DNA of 64,000 nt from Euborellia annulipes (Eukaryota; Arthropoda; Insecta; Dermaptera; Anisolabididae): NCBI GenBank assembly GCA_023213315.1, contig JAKCPI010015488.1, positions 44,097 to 108,096 on the forward strand, read 5' to 3'. This document shows, in pieces, positions 24,131 through 35,058 of this stretch. Under the pieces are notes generated by a model. That model had not been told where the DNA came from, did no database searches, and saw nothing but the letters and a program-made list of their open reading frames with translations. Every line of letters begins with the position of its first letter. Within the stretch, counting starts at the first letter, position 1. The translations under genes and the position numbers were made by a program.

Positions 24131-24361
24131 TTGGCTCGCCTTCAAACGAGCCAAATCCGCAAGTGTGTCGGCTCTCCACGAGCCGAGCCGAGCCGGGACA
24201 GATCCGTCTGGGCCTATTGTCCGGCTCGGCTGGGGATCCGCAAGTGTGTGGGCTCTCACGGATCGGGCTCGTTCCTCAGATAAAGTATTTTATTTTATTT
24301 TTGACTCGGCTCGGTTCGTGACAGCCCACACACTTGCAGATTTGGCTCGTTTGTAGGCGAA
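24131..24361. repeat. GC-rich inverted repeat
   Basis: tcaaacgagccaaatccgca at the left and a diverged complement (tgcagatttggctcgtttg) at the right enclose gctcggc-rich sequence. Its composition contrasts sharply with the AT-rich flanks. Probably a MITE body. No duplication was found. Confidence 0.55.
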
Positions 24362-24447
24362 AATTAAAAAAAAAATTATTTACCTAGGCTCCCCAGCCAT
24401 TGATCATAGGCCCTATATGTAATTGGGGTCTAGGAATTCTGATTGGG

Positions 24448-24510
24448 ATCCGAACCCGCGACCCTTGGTATACAAGGCCAGGACGCTACCCTTACCAAGC
24501 CCAAGGGCGA
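24448..24510 (-). repeat. tRNA-derived SINE head
   Basis: Minus strand: ggcttggtaagggtagcgtc, then gggtcgcgggttcggatccc, the A- and B-box segments seen at 9.54 kb. Confidence 0.65.
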
Positions 24511-24542
24511 ATATACATTTTTAAAAACATCTAAAAAATAAA

Positions 24543-25280
24543 TGATTTATCAAAATCGTTGGAGCAAATTTTGAGAAAATAGAAATAAAGTGAAAAAGTA
24601 TATCAGTAAAGTACTAGTACTTTTTGGCCGATTTTAACCAAAAGCTTATTTTCACGCTCCAGGGAGGTGTCTAACTTAAATATAAAATTCCAACCTCTTA
24701 ATTCAATTCCTTCATGCTTAAAATTGAACACACAGACACAGGGGCGCCGGAACGAATTTGAATCAGGGGGGGGGGGCAAAAAAATTTTTTTTAGAAAATT
24801 AAAATAATTTAATATGTTTAAATAGTATAAAACAAAAACAAATCTACTATAAAACTTTAAAAATTTTAAATAAAATCACAATTTTAATAAAATTAAAATT
24901 TTAAAAAATTAGATAGAGATTTATATCAAAAATTTTTGGAAAAAATTTGGAAAAAAATGAATTTCTTACTCTTTTAATTTTTTTTAATTTAGAAGATTTT
25001 ATTTTTCAAAAGTAAAAATATATCATTTTTAAAAATAAATGAAATAAAAAAGAAATTTTGCCCCCCTCTGTCCCCCCTGTAGGTTGCCAGGGGGGGCAAT
25101 GTACCCTTGCCCCCCCCAGTTCCGGCGCCTATGCACAGACAGACAGACCATGTTGCGAAAACCACTTTTTTGGATTTAGTGTACCTCAAAACGTGTATAT
25201 CCATCAAAATCTCGTCATCGAATTTTTGACATGAAACCAATACTTTTTCTTTCTATATATGTATATAAACATATAGGTAA
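24543..25280 (-). repeat. Foldback-family half copy containing a hAT MITE
   Basis: Segments cagtaaagtactagtac, cacgctcc, cacagacagacagacc and ctttctatatatgtatat match the right half of 60456-61591. The MITE at 24739-25133 interrupts it inside the cagacaga run. Confidence 0.65.
24739..25133 (+). mobile_element. hAT-type MITE with G-run ends, copy 2
   Basis: Ends are caggggcgccggaac and gttccggcgcctatg. The perfect duplication cacagaca lies at 24731-24738 and 25134-25141. The interior is nearly colinear with copies at 10868-11221 (inverted) and 58595-58984. Confidence 0.88.
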
Positions 25281-26269
25281 GATAAAATAAAAAGGTGAAT
25301 TTAAATGACGAATCTATTTTCCGGCTTAAAAAAAAAAAGGAAATTTTATTTAATTTCTTCATCCCATAAATTCATAATATTCATTTTATTTTAATTATTA
25401 AATAATTAGAACATAGCTAACTTGTTTATTGTTGAGTTTAATTATGGTTTCCAGAGAGTGGGTGTAATTATCTGTTTTGTATCAATGTTATTTTTTTCAA
25501 ATGCAATTACCCCTCTCCAACCCCCTCCACCCAAAAAAGCCAGCCAGGGGAGGGTTAGCCCTCGCCGAAAGAGTGGGAGTAAATTTCTAGTGTTTTAACA
25601 ATGTGATTCTTTTCTTTCCATGTCATTTCCCCTCTTCAAGACCACCGCGCCTTCCCCTCCCCTCTCTGGAGTTGTCTCTCGCCTCCTTACCTTCCCCTAC
25701 GCTGCCAGTTGAGAGGACGCTATGAAGCCATTGAAACACCCAACCCCAGCTCCTTGTCCTAATCAGGTAAATTTTATACTGTTTTTATTTATTTAAATAT
25801 AAAATGGTTTTATTAATTGCTTTTAACTATTTTTATATAATCAAACATCATTTGAACTTTAAAAAATTAAAATTTTACAATCAAAAGTTAATAACATAAG
25901 AAATCATTTTTCTAATGATTCAATTATCTTTGCAGAAATATTAACTTGTTGATTTTTTTATAATCTTTTCGGCATCTTAGGCCATATAGGCTTTAAATTA
26001 CATTATTTTATTTTATATAAATATATTTTCCATATAAATTATTATAAATCTTATTTTTTGATTAATTAATTTTTAGCCTCAGCTCAACAATAGAGCTGGT
26101 TGTATTCTTTGCTATTCTAATAATATATTTTTTTTCAACAGAATAGTCTCGAACGCCTTCCCGTTTCAAGACATGATGCTTTCATCTCTCATCATAACCA
26201 ACTCCGACCAACCATCCTCGTACTTTTCGTCAATTATATCGAGGTAATTATTTTTATTTATTAAATTAA

Positions 26270-26690
26270 CAATCTGCGAAGTCCAACTTGGGTGGCCTAA
26301 AGCTCCTGTCCTCGTAAGCTTCTATCTCTTGAAAATACAAAAATATTTTTAATTTCTCTAAGTACTTATAAATATTTGTTCTATTTCTCGCATATTTATT
26401 TATTAACTAGCTGCAATGCTCGATTTCGGGGGCCTACTCGAACTTTTTATCTCATGAACACCCAAAATTATTCAATTTCTCTAAATTATAAAATTTGTTG
26501 TATTTCTTGCATCTATTAACTAGCTACAATGCTCGATTTCGGGGGCCTTCGAACTTCTTATCGCATGATCACTCAAAAATAATTTTAATTTATCTTTCTA
26601 CCTACTGATATATAGGCCTATTATATTTTTTCGCATATCTATTTACTGACTATCTTCAAAGCCCAACTATGGCTCTCTCATTTAAAAATA
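26270..26690. repeat. Imperfect tandem repeat, unit about 125 bp
   Basis: Three diverged units each contain a tgcgaagtccaac / tgcaatgctcgatttcggg-type segment and atttctctaa. The unit starts right after candidate exon 2 (26142-26243). Confidence 0.6.
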
Positions 26691-28263
26691 TATTTTTTTT
26701 TTTTACAAAATCTTATTAAATTTTTATTAAATTTTTTTATCACTTTAGAAGTAGTTTTACACATAGTATACAAGAAAAATTATGTAGATCTGGCAGTTTC
26801 CAACCTAATTTCTTCATCGCAAACTCATAAAATTTTTAAGATTAGGTTAAAAATCATCTGGCAATTTAACCTAGACCTATATTTTGATTCTATAGGCCTA
26901 TATTTATACGAACTTGTAGATTATATGTTTAATAAATTAGGTGAGTTGAAGTTTGGCAACCACTGATTTATTAAATGAAACTTCAGGGTGTTAAGCCGAA
27001 AGGCAGGAGGAAACCATGCAATGTTGCTAAGGTTTTGCATTAATAATGTTCACAGCTAGAGTGAGAAGTCTTTATAAAATTTGTCAAACAGAGTTTATTA
27101 ACAACATTTTGTTTTAGAATTGATTGGTCAACGGACTGACTGTTTCATCCCTCTATCCCATCACAATTAATCATCATATTCTATTCCCATTGGAAATTGT
27201 ATTTCCTCTTTTTTCTGTTCGAATTTTTCATCTTCTTGGAATTTTATCATATCATTTTTTTCTTTGACAATACTGATCAATAAATAAACCCCATCTGATC
27301 TCTTTTTAGATGGTTATTTTTGTCTTGAAGTTTTTTAAAGTAATTTACTTTAAGAAAAAAATTCGCTTTTAACCTTTTGTTGTATTCTCTCTCTATCTTT
27401 TCCTCAGGAGGCTCATACATCTAGTACATAATATTATTAATTAATTATATTAGGTCCCAAGGGGCGTTTACAACTACCCTCTCCCTTTTGGCTGGGGGGA
27501 TTAAGGGCTACTGATTAGTTTATAGAGCAAATTATAATAATACAGCAATTATCGGACTGAGCAGTAATCGATTACTTGAATCCCAGTATTATACTTCTCA
27601 AGATAACACTAATTCTCAAAAGTAACTTTACTAAAACAAGAAAGTAATGATAATTAGAAATTAATTACGAATCTTGGGGATGGGAATTTGTGATCTAATT
27701 ATATAATTATTACTCTATGTTTTCATTTTTCATTTTTATTTAATTTATATTCATGTTTAATTAATATTTAGTATTGGTTTATTTTATCTTTCTGTTACAT
27801 AAATTACTATATTTATCTTTGTTTCAAAATTTTAATCCATGAGTGATTGTTTTTTCATCATTTAAAAAATAAAATATTAATTAGATTAGAACTCACGATA
27901 ACTATTTTTAATGAGTGGGATAAATGTAATAATTCTCTCTAATTCCATATTATATTTTCAGAACCAAATCCCTGGACCCCCAATATATATTATTAATGGC
28001 CTAAATTGCCGAAAAGACTGTGTGAATGTGTGTGAGTGTGAGTGTGAATTAGAAAAAAGTGGGAGTATTAAAAAAAATATATATTCTCAGAGTGTTGTTT
28101 GGGCAGCTTTAGGACAGAGGTGGGAGGTGGGCGCTTTAAGCTTGATACCTATGTTTTATTTTTTGTGGGACACTGAATCGAAATGCAGAACTGTTCCGCA
28201 AAATGCGGGAACGAATGGTCACCCTAATAGAGACTTAATTGAATTTAAAATTCAACCTGTTTT
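26691..28263. other. Intergenic stretch with a SINE tail
   Basis: AT-rich, no supported gene. At 27968-28078 a plus-strand SINE tail carries ggcctaaattgccgaaaaga followed by gtgtgagtgtgagtgtg and poly(A). The rest shows nothing that I can name. Confidence 0.5.
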
Positions 28264-28690
28264 TCAGGTCTATTCTCTAAGCAAAAAAATTAACTTTTAA
28301 CATCTGTAAACAAAAACTTTAAAGCTAAAGCGTTAAAATATAATAAATAGTGTTAAAAATTAATGCCATGTCTAGGGGGTGCCTTTAATATTTTAACGTC
28401 GTATTTAAAATAAAAAAGGCGTCCTTAACGTAAAAAGTAAGGTTTGAAAGCTTTGAAATAAAAGCAACAGGTTAACGTCGCTGTTAAAAATTTGTTTAGA
28501 GAATAGCATTTTTTAACGCTGATTGTTTTTACATTACTTTTTAACACCCATTTGTAGATTTTAAATTTTAAATAATATTTGCAGAATAAATTATTTTAAT
28601 TGTGGAAAGCAACTCGCTGGTGTATATTTTCTCCATATCCATTACCTCTTTAAATTTTAACGTCTGTTTTTAGAGAATAGACCTATTTGT
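28264..28690. repeat. Element with agagaatagacct termini
   Basis: The ends caggtctattctctaag and ttagagaatagacct are inverted repeats of about 15 bp. The interior is rich in gttaa/ttaac words. Family members lie at 9256-10094 and 39403-39784. Confidence 0.65.
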
Positions 28691-28961
28691 GAGGCAATAA
28701 TATTCAACCCGGGGCCCTTGAGGCTTTCGGCTACACTGTGAAGTATAGTCTAACTATAATTATATTCAAATTAAATATTTATCAAAGTTTCATTTTTTGT
28801 TTGTTTTAGAAATAAATAATTTCACCAAAACTTCGAGTTTATTCTCCAAGTCATCGAGGATACGAGTTTTGCTTCGAGGATGCGTGTTTCTCTCGCTCAC
28901 CACATCTTGGAGGACCCGAGCTCTCTTACTCAACTCTTCAATGAAATTCACAGTAAATTTC

Positions 28962-31266
28962 GTGAGTGTTGACGAATTTTTTTCTAAGAAGACTCAGATT
29001 TTAGTAGTAAAAAAAATCAATTCTTTATTTTTTAATTAAAATATTTTGTAAACCAAACTAACTATTGAGTAACTTGAATAATTAACGATAATCATAGAGT
29101 CAATCTTTACGTATTTGAATCATGCAAACAAAAACATTAATTAAAATTAAAAAATCATAATATATAAAGTGCAAAAAAAAAAAAAAATAATAATAAAATA
29201 GGTTATCATTAGGGGTTCAGCTTACCTCAAGACTCCGCTTCTTCTTGTTAGAGTTAGAACTTAGTTTTCTTTTCAATATTATTGATCGTAAAAAATAAAT
29301 TTTTAATTAGGCAGTGGCGTATCGAGAGAGTGGAATTTAACAACTGAAAACATTTTTTATATATATATTTTTTGTTTTAGCCGAATATTCCGTCAAATAT
29401 ATTTTTTTGATAATAAATTATTCAAAAAAAAAAAAAAAAAAAAAAATAAAAAACAGAACGGTGTAAGACAGATTCTAACGATAATTTTTTCCAGGTGGAC
29501 CGAAGCTGAAAATAAAATCTTATAAAAAAAAAAACACATTTATTTCCTTCCTTTCACTGTTTCACACCGTATAAAAATAATTATAAAATAAAAAAATTTC
29601 AATGTTAAAGACAACAATTTTATTACTCCCTATGATTGGGGAATATGCCACTCTTTACTTATGCCACTAATTAGTTTAGATTTTTTTTTACAGATCCCTC
29701 ATCACCTTCCAGCCTCAACGTTTTCGGGTTAACTTCAAATTATACCAAGCTAAGTACTGATGTCACAATTAGGAGGGACAAAACAGGGTGGTGGGAAGGG
29801 TGGGAGATATAGCTTTAGGATGTTTTTTTTTTCAGGTTCTTCAAAAGAAGACATCGTGGGATGGAGTGATTTCTCATTTAGATATCAGGGCTTAGATTAG
29901 GGCTGATTATTGAAATAATTATTATCGCACTTAAAAATTATATAATCTGAGTCTTCTCTACTCAAAAGCATTATACAAATTTTATTTAAATTTTTTGGTT
30001 TTATTTCATTTAAATATACTACTTATTATATAACGCTTTTGATATTTATTTTTTTAAATTAATAAAAAGCGAAGGTTGATTTAAACGTGCTTTGGCTGAT
30101 TAATTAGTGATTTATTATTTCCTTTGACGGCAATGTTTCTTCTTTAAGATTTAGAGAAATTGTCAAGCTACTTTGCTTTTAATAGGTTGTTTTGTCCGAG
30201 ATTATATTGTGATTGACTCATTATGTTGTCGTAAAAGAATAATAAAACTCGTTTTTAAAAGCCAAAGTTAATTTTTTTTTTTTTTTAATAATTCAAATTG
30301 TAAAGGAGGAGAGTTTCAAAAAAAATATTTCGATTTTAATTAATAAATTTGAAAATTTTTTTTACATATTTTGACATTTAAATAAATTAAGAATTATAAA
30401 AAAATAGTTTCAAGACTCTCCTCTTCATTCCTTCGCCAATGCATAAATGTAAATCAGTAGCGAAACTGGAAGATGCTTTTTAAGACAAAGGTAAAATATT
30501 CGTTCAAAATCTAATCCTTAGAACAGAAGTAAATGTCTCGCTTTTGTTCAAGGATTAGAGATTACCTTACCAAACTGAGATAATTTTTTTTTTTTTAAAT
30601 AAATAAGGACTGAGCTTAAACGTCCTTGGATACCGAAAGTTTTTTGAAAAACTTGCTATTTAAAATTTCAATACCTCATTCTTTTTGTATACGAATCAAT
30701 TTTAGATTTTTTATGAATTAAAATTCAAAATTATTATCTATTAATCCATTATGTAAAACACTATAATATAATATTCTGAGGATACAATTTTAATTATTTA
30801 TAAATTTCTTGTTTTGTTTTAATATTCATTTTCTAAATTTAAATGATTCATTCATCTTATGTCGGATCCAAGTCTTCTTGTTAAGCTACTGATATAAATA
30901 TTTTAGTTATATTTTTATTGGCGGATCCTAAAGTTTGCAAATTTATTAAAATTTCTCGTAATAGAATAAAATTTCTAAATTTATGTAAATTTTTTATCAT
31001 GGTTTTTTTTACAATAATCTTTAGACACCAAAACCCCATTTTAGGATCCGCAAATGGTTATATATTTATTGAATATTGTATACATTGTATTGTAAAACAA
31101 GAACTCCCTCAGAACTCTGCTCTCTAGAAAATCAACACGATCTCTCTCTCTCTCTGATTCCTTGGTAGGTAGGCTTACAATTAATCTAGAGAAATGAAGG
31201 AAGAGAGGAGTTCTTTCATTGACATTGATAAATAATTGAAATTTGTCATGTTTCATTTGGATTTAC
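28962..31266. other. Intergenic stretch, no gene recognised
   Basis: Homopolymer A/T runs and AT-rich filler. A fragment cagtggcgtatcgag near 29313 resembles a hAT end, and a short (CT)n tract lies near 31140. No frame with domain content or convincing splice signals was found. Confidence 0.45.
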
Positions 31267-31453
31267 CTCTGAGTAAATTTAATTTCGAACAGCAAGGGAT
31301 GATGGAGTGGGGATGAGGCGTCAATGATTCTCCATGGATCCACTCCCTTGTGGAAAGTACATAGCGTTCCCGTTTCTTTTCGAATTAAATGCATAGGATT
31401 AGGTAGTGACACAACCAACCCTTTTGGTACTTTGTTCAGTTCGGGTTTCTTTG
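31267..31453 (-). other. Candidate coding exon of an unknown gene
   Basis: The minus strand is open for 61 codons between an acceptor-like ctctctgag and a donor AGAG/gtaaat. It reads through KVPKGLVVSLPNPMHLIRKE and GVDPWRIIDASSPLHHPLLF with ordinary amino-acid composition. The plus strand is also open (31324-31512), so the strand is not certain. No partner exon was identified and I recognise no family. Confidence 0.3.
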
Positions 31454-31513
31454 CTCAGAGAGTGAATCCAATGAAAATACAACAAATTTCTATTCGGTCA
31501 AAATTATTTTAAA

Positions 31514-32125
31514 ATTTAATATTTCGGCCAAAATTAAAATATTTCTTTTAGAATAGGGAAAGTAGAAGGGAGAGGGATGGGGATCACCCTCCGGGGTGAT
31601 AGGGCTTCTCTTAACATAGGTCCCCTAGCTAATTATTTATTCTGATAATTTTTATAAATAATGGAGGGTGATCACACTTAATGACGTAACAACTTATTTA
31701 ATATATTTTAATGAATTTTAAGGATCTTTTTGATCTATTTCGATATAATAAATCAATTTGATAAAAAACAAGACTTGAAGATACCATCTTTAAAATCATT
31801 AAAACATCAAACAGCTGCTTCAGAAGATCTTAAAAGAAAAATGCATCCTTCTTCTACGAGAAAGAAGCTTTCAAAATTGATTTTCACTCGTTCAAGATGA
31901 ATTAACGAAGAAATACAAAGAAGAAAATAAATATGCTAGAGTGAATAATCATAAAGACTAATTTTATTCCTGTGCAGCAAAAATAATCTGTAAATATCTT
32001 TATTTTTACAAAAATGTGATCTATAATTAAAAATTCTCCTAATAATAATCTTTATTTTGTTAAATATAAATATTAATTTAAGGTAGCAAATTTATGATTT
32101 GAGTAGGTGTTTATGATTGAGAAAA
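31514..32125. other. AT-rich stretch, nothing recognised
   Basis: A tract near 31560-31620 (gggagagggatggggatcac) is purine-rich. No gene, no repeat shared with the rest of the window that I could see. Confidence 0.4.
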
Positions 32126-32205
32126 ATGATGCCCCCTGGTCTCGAACTAGGCCCTTCACGCTTTCGCGTCGGGCAGACTACCTTTATCCTTGGGCTGGCA
32201 ATTTT
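32126..32205 (-). repeat. tRNA-like sequence (SINE head or tRNA pseudogene)
   Basis: Minus strand: gcccaaggataaaggtagtc, then agttcgagaccagggggc. The D-arm-like and T-arm-like parts are present, but the anticodon loop lacks the universal T33, so a working tRNA is unlikely. Confidence 0.5.
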
Positions 32206-32877
32206 AGCCAATCACAAACACAAACTCATCTCGCAAATTTGCTACCTTAATTGATATATTGACTGGATAATTCAAATTCTATTTAAGCGTTGATTGAAAA
32301 AAATTCATCATTTTCAAACAAACCTCTACCTAGTTTAATATAAATATTAATTTATTAAATGTAAATGTTATACCAATAAAATATCCTAATTTTCCATCTA
32401 AATAAATCAATAAAGCACACAGCCGCAACTTGTATTCATTAATAATTCTTATAAAAAATAAGAATGAATTTTGAATACGAGTTTTTATTGAGATTTTTTT
32501 TTTTTTGTTTAAAGGAAAACTGTTCTTAAAGATGGCTTAACATTTTTACACCACTTATTGGCATGGTAAGGGAAAGACAAACTTTCAAACTAATTATTTA
32601 TTCAAGGAAAAGAGGCGTCTTTTGCTTGTTTAAAACCATCTTCAGGCATTATTCCCTTCAAAAGAGTATACAAGGGTAGACTTGTGCACTTTCAGGGATG
32701 GATTGAAGATAAGCCTAAATAACGGGCCGCTTTTATTTAAATAAATATTTTTCTAGGTAGAGGTTGTTTGAAAAGGATGGAATTTTTTCAATCAATGCTC
32801 AAATAGACTGTTCATTAGCCAGTCAATATATCGTTTAAGATAGCAAGTTTGCGAGATATGTTTGTGCTTAAGATTGG

Positions 32878-32950
32878 GCGCCCCCTGGAGTCGAACCAGG
32901 ACCTCCACGCTTTCGCGGCGGGTGGACTACCCTTATCCTAGGGGGCCGAC
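32878..32950 (-). repeat. tRNA-like sequence with good acceptor and T arms
   Basis: The acceptor stem GCCCCCT/AGGGGGC pairs over 7 bp, and the T arm CCTGG-TTCGACT-CCAGG is canonical. The D arm GGA...TCC is present. The anticodon arm is irregular (loop CGCGAAA, no T33). This suits a tRNA-derived repeat rather than a functional gene. Confidence 0.5.
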
Positions 32951-33019
32951 CCAATAAGCACAAGCCAAATTAAAATTTCATTAGTATAATAGGCGGATGC
33001 GAGATGTTGTGCTTATTGG

Positions 33020-33092
33020 GCCGGCGCCCTAGGATAAGGGTAGTCCACCCCGCGAAAGCGTGGAGGTCCTGGTTCGACTCAAGGGGGTGCAA
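33020..33092 (+). repeat. Inverted partner of the tRNA-like sequence at 32.9 kb
   Basis: Almost the exact reverse complement of 32878-32950, about 70 bp away, with ctaggataagggtagtccac and tggttcgactc. Together they could fold into one long hairpin. Confidence 0.55.
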
Positions 33093-33177
33093 TTAAAACA
33101 TAGTCTATACATTCACAAATTGAGGCTGAAAATGAGAAGATGAATTCATTAAAAATAGTTTGTTTGTTTTTTTAATA

Positions 33178-33510
33178 AGAAGGAAGAAATGAGATATTCA
33201 GCTAAGGTTATTTCTTTATCCATTTAATTCGCACAGCTGACGTTTCGGATCCGTGTTTGAACCATCCTCAAACACGGAACCGAAATATCAGCTGTGTGAA
33301 TTAATTAAAAAAAAAATTTTTTTCTAATGAATAAAGAAATAACCTTAGCTGCATCTGTCATTTCTACCTTCTTATTAATATAACATCTCAGCTATAAATG
33401 AGGATGGTTCAAACATGGAACCGAAACGTCAGCTGTGAATAAAGAAATAAACTTAGTTGCATCTCTCATTTCTACCTTCTTATTAATATAACATCTCAGC
33501 TATAAATTGT
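33178..33510. repeat. Penelope-like foldback fragments
   Basis: Several partial copies of the 1653-2033 element in both directions (cacagctgacgtttcgg, atggttcaaacatggaaccg, ttctaccttcttattaatat). A local palindrome occupies about 33235-33300. The ribozyme-like cores here are mutated (cgaaatatc, atgaggatgg). Confidence 0.6.
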
Positions 33511-34385
33511 TTTTGTAAGTTTTTTTATTCTTATATGAAATGTGTTGGAGTAATAAAAAATTCGATATTTCTATTTCGATGGAAGTAGACTTGCATGTAT
33601 CTGTCCGAAAAGACCAGATTCAAAAAATGATCTATGCGTTTTTTTTTAGCCATACGTATTTCTAAAAAAAAAAAAAAAAAAAACAATTCTTCTGCTCACA
33701 TTGATAGCATTTTTGTGTTAATGAATGAATAGAGCTCATTAGTCGAGTTCATTATTAGGGATATTAGTCTAGATATTAAACCTTTTGTAAACCCTTTTAT
33801 TTTATCCTTGATCATTAATCAGTATTTTGTCTACACTCATCACAAACTGTCACAATTTAAAGAGTTTTTTCCTTTTCATTTCTTTTTTCCCTTTATAGAA
33901 CTAAATATTAAAGTAGCCTTGCTTTAATAAAGAGAAGAGTCCAGATATTTTTTGCTATCATTTATTTATAGGATGTCTTGTTTTGTGTTTTCTACATTTG
34001 TACTTATTCGCACTTATGTCTTCAATCTTTTCGAATGAGGCTTCTAAAAAAAATTATCTCAATTTGATCAAATAATTTTTGCTGTCATTTTTACTTTCTC
34101 TTAGCTCTATATGGATTATATAGAGAGAAAGTATTCCGATCATGTCCCACATTTTAATCTGTCTTCCTCGATTTTAAAGGAATTGAGCTTCGGAATTGAA
34201 ATTTTTTATTTAAATTAGGTACCCCCCCCAGGACACTCAAAATAAGATTTTGAGCAAAATCGGCCAAAAAAGTACTTTACTGAAGTACTTTTCAGTTTGT
34301 TTGTTTTTTGAATTTCTCAAAATCGGATCTAATTAAAATTCACTTATTTTTTACATGCTCTTTAAAAAGTACCGGTAGGTATATC
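33511..34385. other. Stretch with foldback-family fragment
   Basis: Starts with a poly(A) run near 33664. About 34105-34385 matches the tttttactttctc family (tagagagaaagtattccgat, tactttactgaagtac). No gene. Confidence 0.45.
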
Positions 34386-34632
34386 CAAGGGCGTCCGCAG
34401 GATTTTTTGCAGGGGGGGCAAGTCACTTCCAGATAAGTTAAAAAAACGTATTTTGATATTAATAATGTTACACATCTCTTAGTATTTAAAGCTTTCTCAC
34501 CACGGCAAGGTGGATGTATACTGTGAAAGGTTTTTTTGTATTTTTTTTTTTGTTTTATACATTTTTTTGTATCATTTTAATTTTCCAGGGGGGGGGGGCA
34601 AGTGCCTGGTTGCCCCCCTGCGGACGCCCATG
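34386..34632. mobile_element. 247-bp hAT-type MITE
   Basis: Ends are caagggcgtccgcagg and cctgcggacgcccatg. The perfect duplication ggtatatc lies at 34378-34385 and 34633-34640. G-runs lie inside both ends. It is inserted in a foldback-family fragment. Confidence 0.82.
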
Positions 34633-34774
34633 GGTATATCAGAAAAACTTTTTGTGAAAATTGTTTGAAGTACCGGTAAACTTATACATTTTTTCAGTTT
34701 TTTCGATTTTCTCAAAATTATCTCATATGATTTTGATTAAAATTCATAAATCAACTATTTTATTAGATGTTCTT

Positions 34775-35058
34775 TAAAAAAAAAAAAAAAAAAAAAAAAA
34801 CATTCACACTTTTTTCTCATTCACACTCACACTCACGCACACATTCACACAATCTTTTCGGCAACTTAGGCCATTTAAGACTTTGACGATAACCGTTGTA
34901 AATATATATATATCTATTGGGGGTTCAGGCATTTCTATTTAAGCCATCTGGTATCCAAATGGCTTAAATAAAATCATCGGACTGTCTGGTTCCGAACCCG
35001 CGACGTTTGGTATAGGAGATAGGCACGCTACCTACTACGCCAAACCCGGGGGCTAGAT
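34775..35058 (-). repeat. tRNA-derived SINE, full-length copy
   Basis: Read on the minus strand: tRNA-like head (cgggtttggcgtagtagg, B-box-like ggttcggaacc), a palindromic segment atttaagccat, the motif tggcctaagttgccgaaaag, a gtgtgagtg tail and poly(A). Flanking foldback sequence (tagatgttctttaaaaa) is repeated on both sides, consistent with insertion. Confidence 0.7.

Larger units (their letters stand above)
25722..28961 (+). other. Candidate spliced transcript of unknown function
   Basis: Three blocks richer in GC than their flanks have plus-strand splice signals. Block 1 ends AATCAG/gtaaat at 25766. Block 2 is 26142-26243, with ttttttttcaacag before it and GAG/gtaatt after it. Block 3 starts at 28810 after a pyrimidine-rich acceptor and ends at a gtaaat (28953) or gtgagt (28962) donor. 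From an ATG at 25722, blocks 1 and 2 join in phase 0 and give 49 codons. The second codon of block 3 is a stop, so the product would be about 50 aa. Several frames on both strands of blocks 2 and 3 are open, which hinders choosing a reading frame. It may be a long non-coding RNA, a short-protein gene or part of a larger gene. I recognise no family. Confidence 0.3.

Noticed and set aside
24165..24356. Plus-strand frame MSALHEPSRAG..., and the minus-strand frame over the same bases
   Set aside because: Product of a GC-rich inverted repeat, open on both strands for compositional reasons.
32878..33092. Two functional tRNA genes
   Set aside because: Acceptor and T arms are good, but the anticodon arm is irregular and T33 is missing in both copies and in the third relative.
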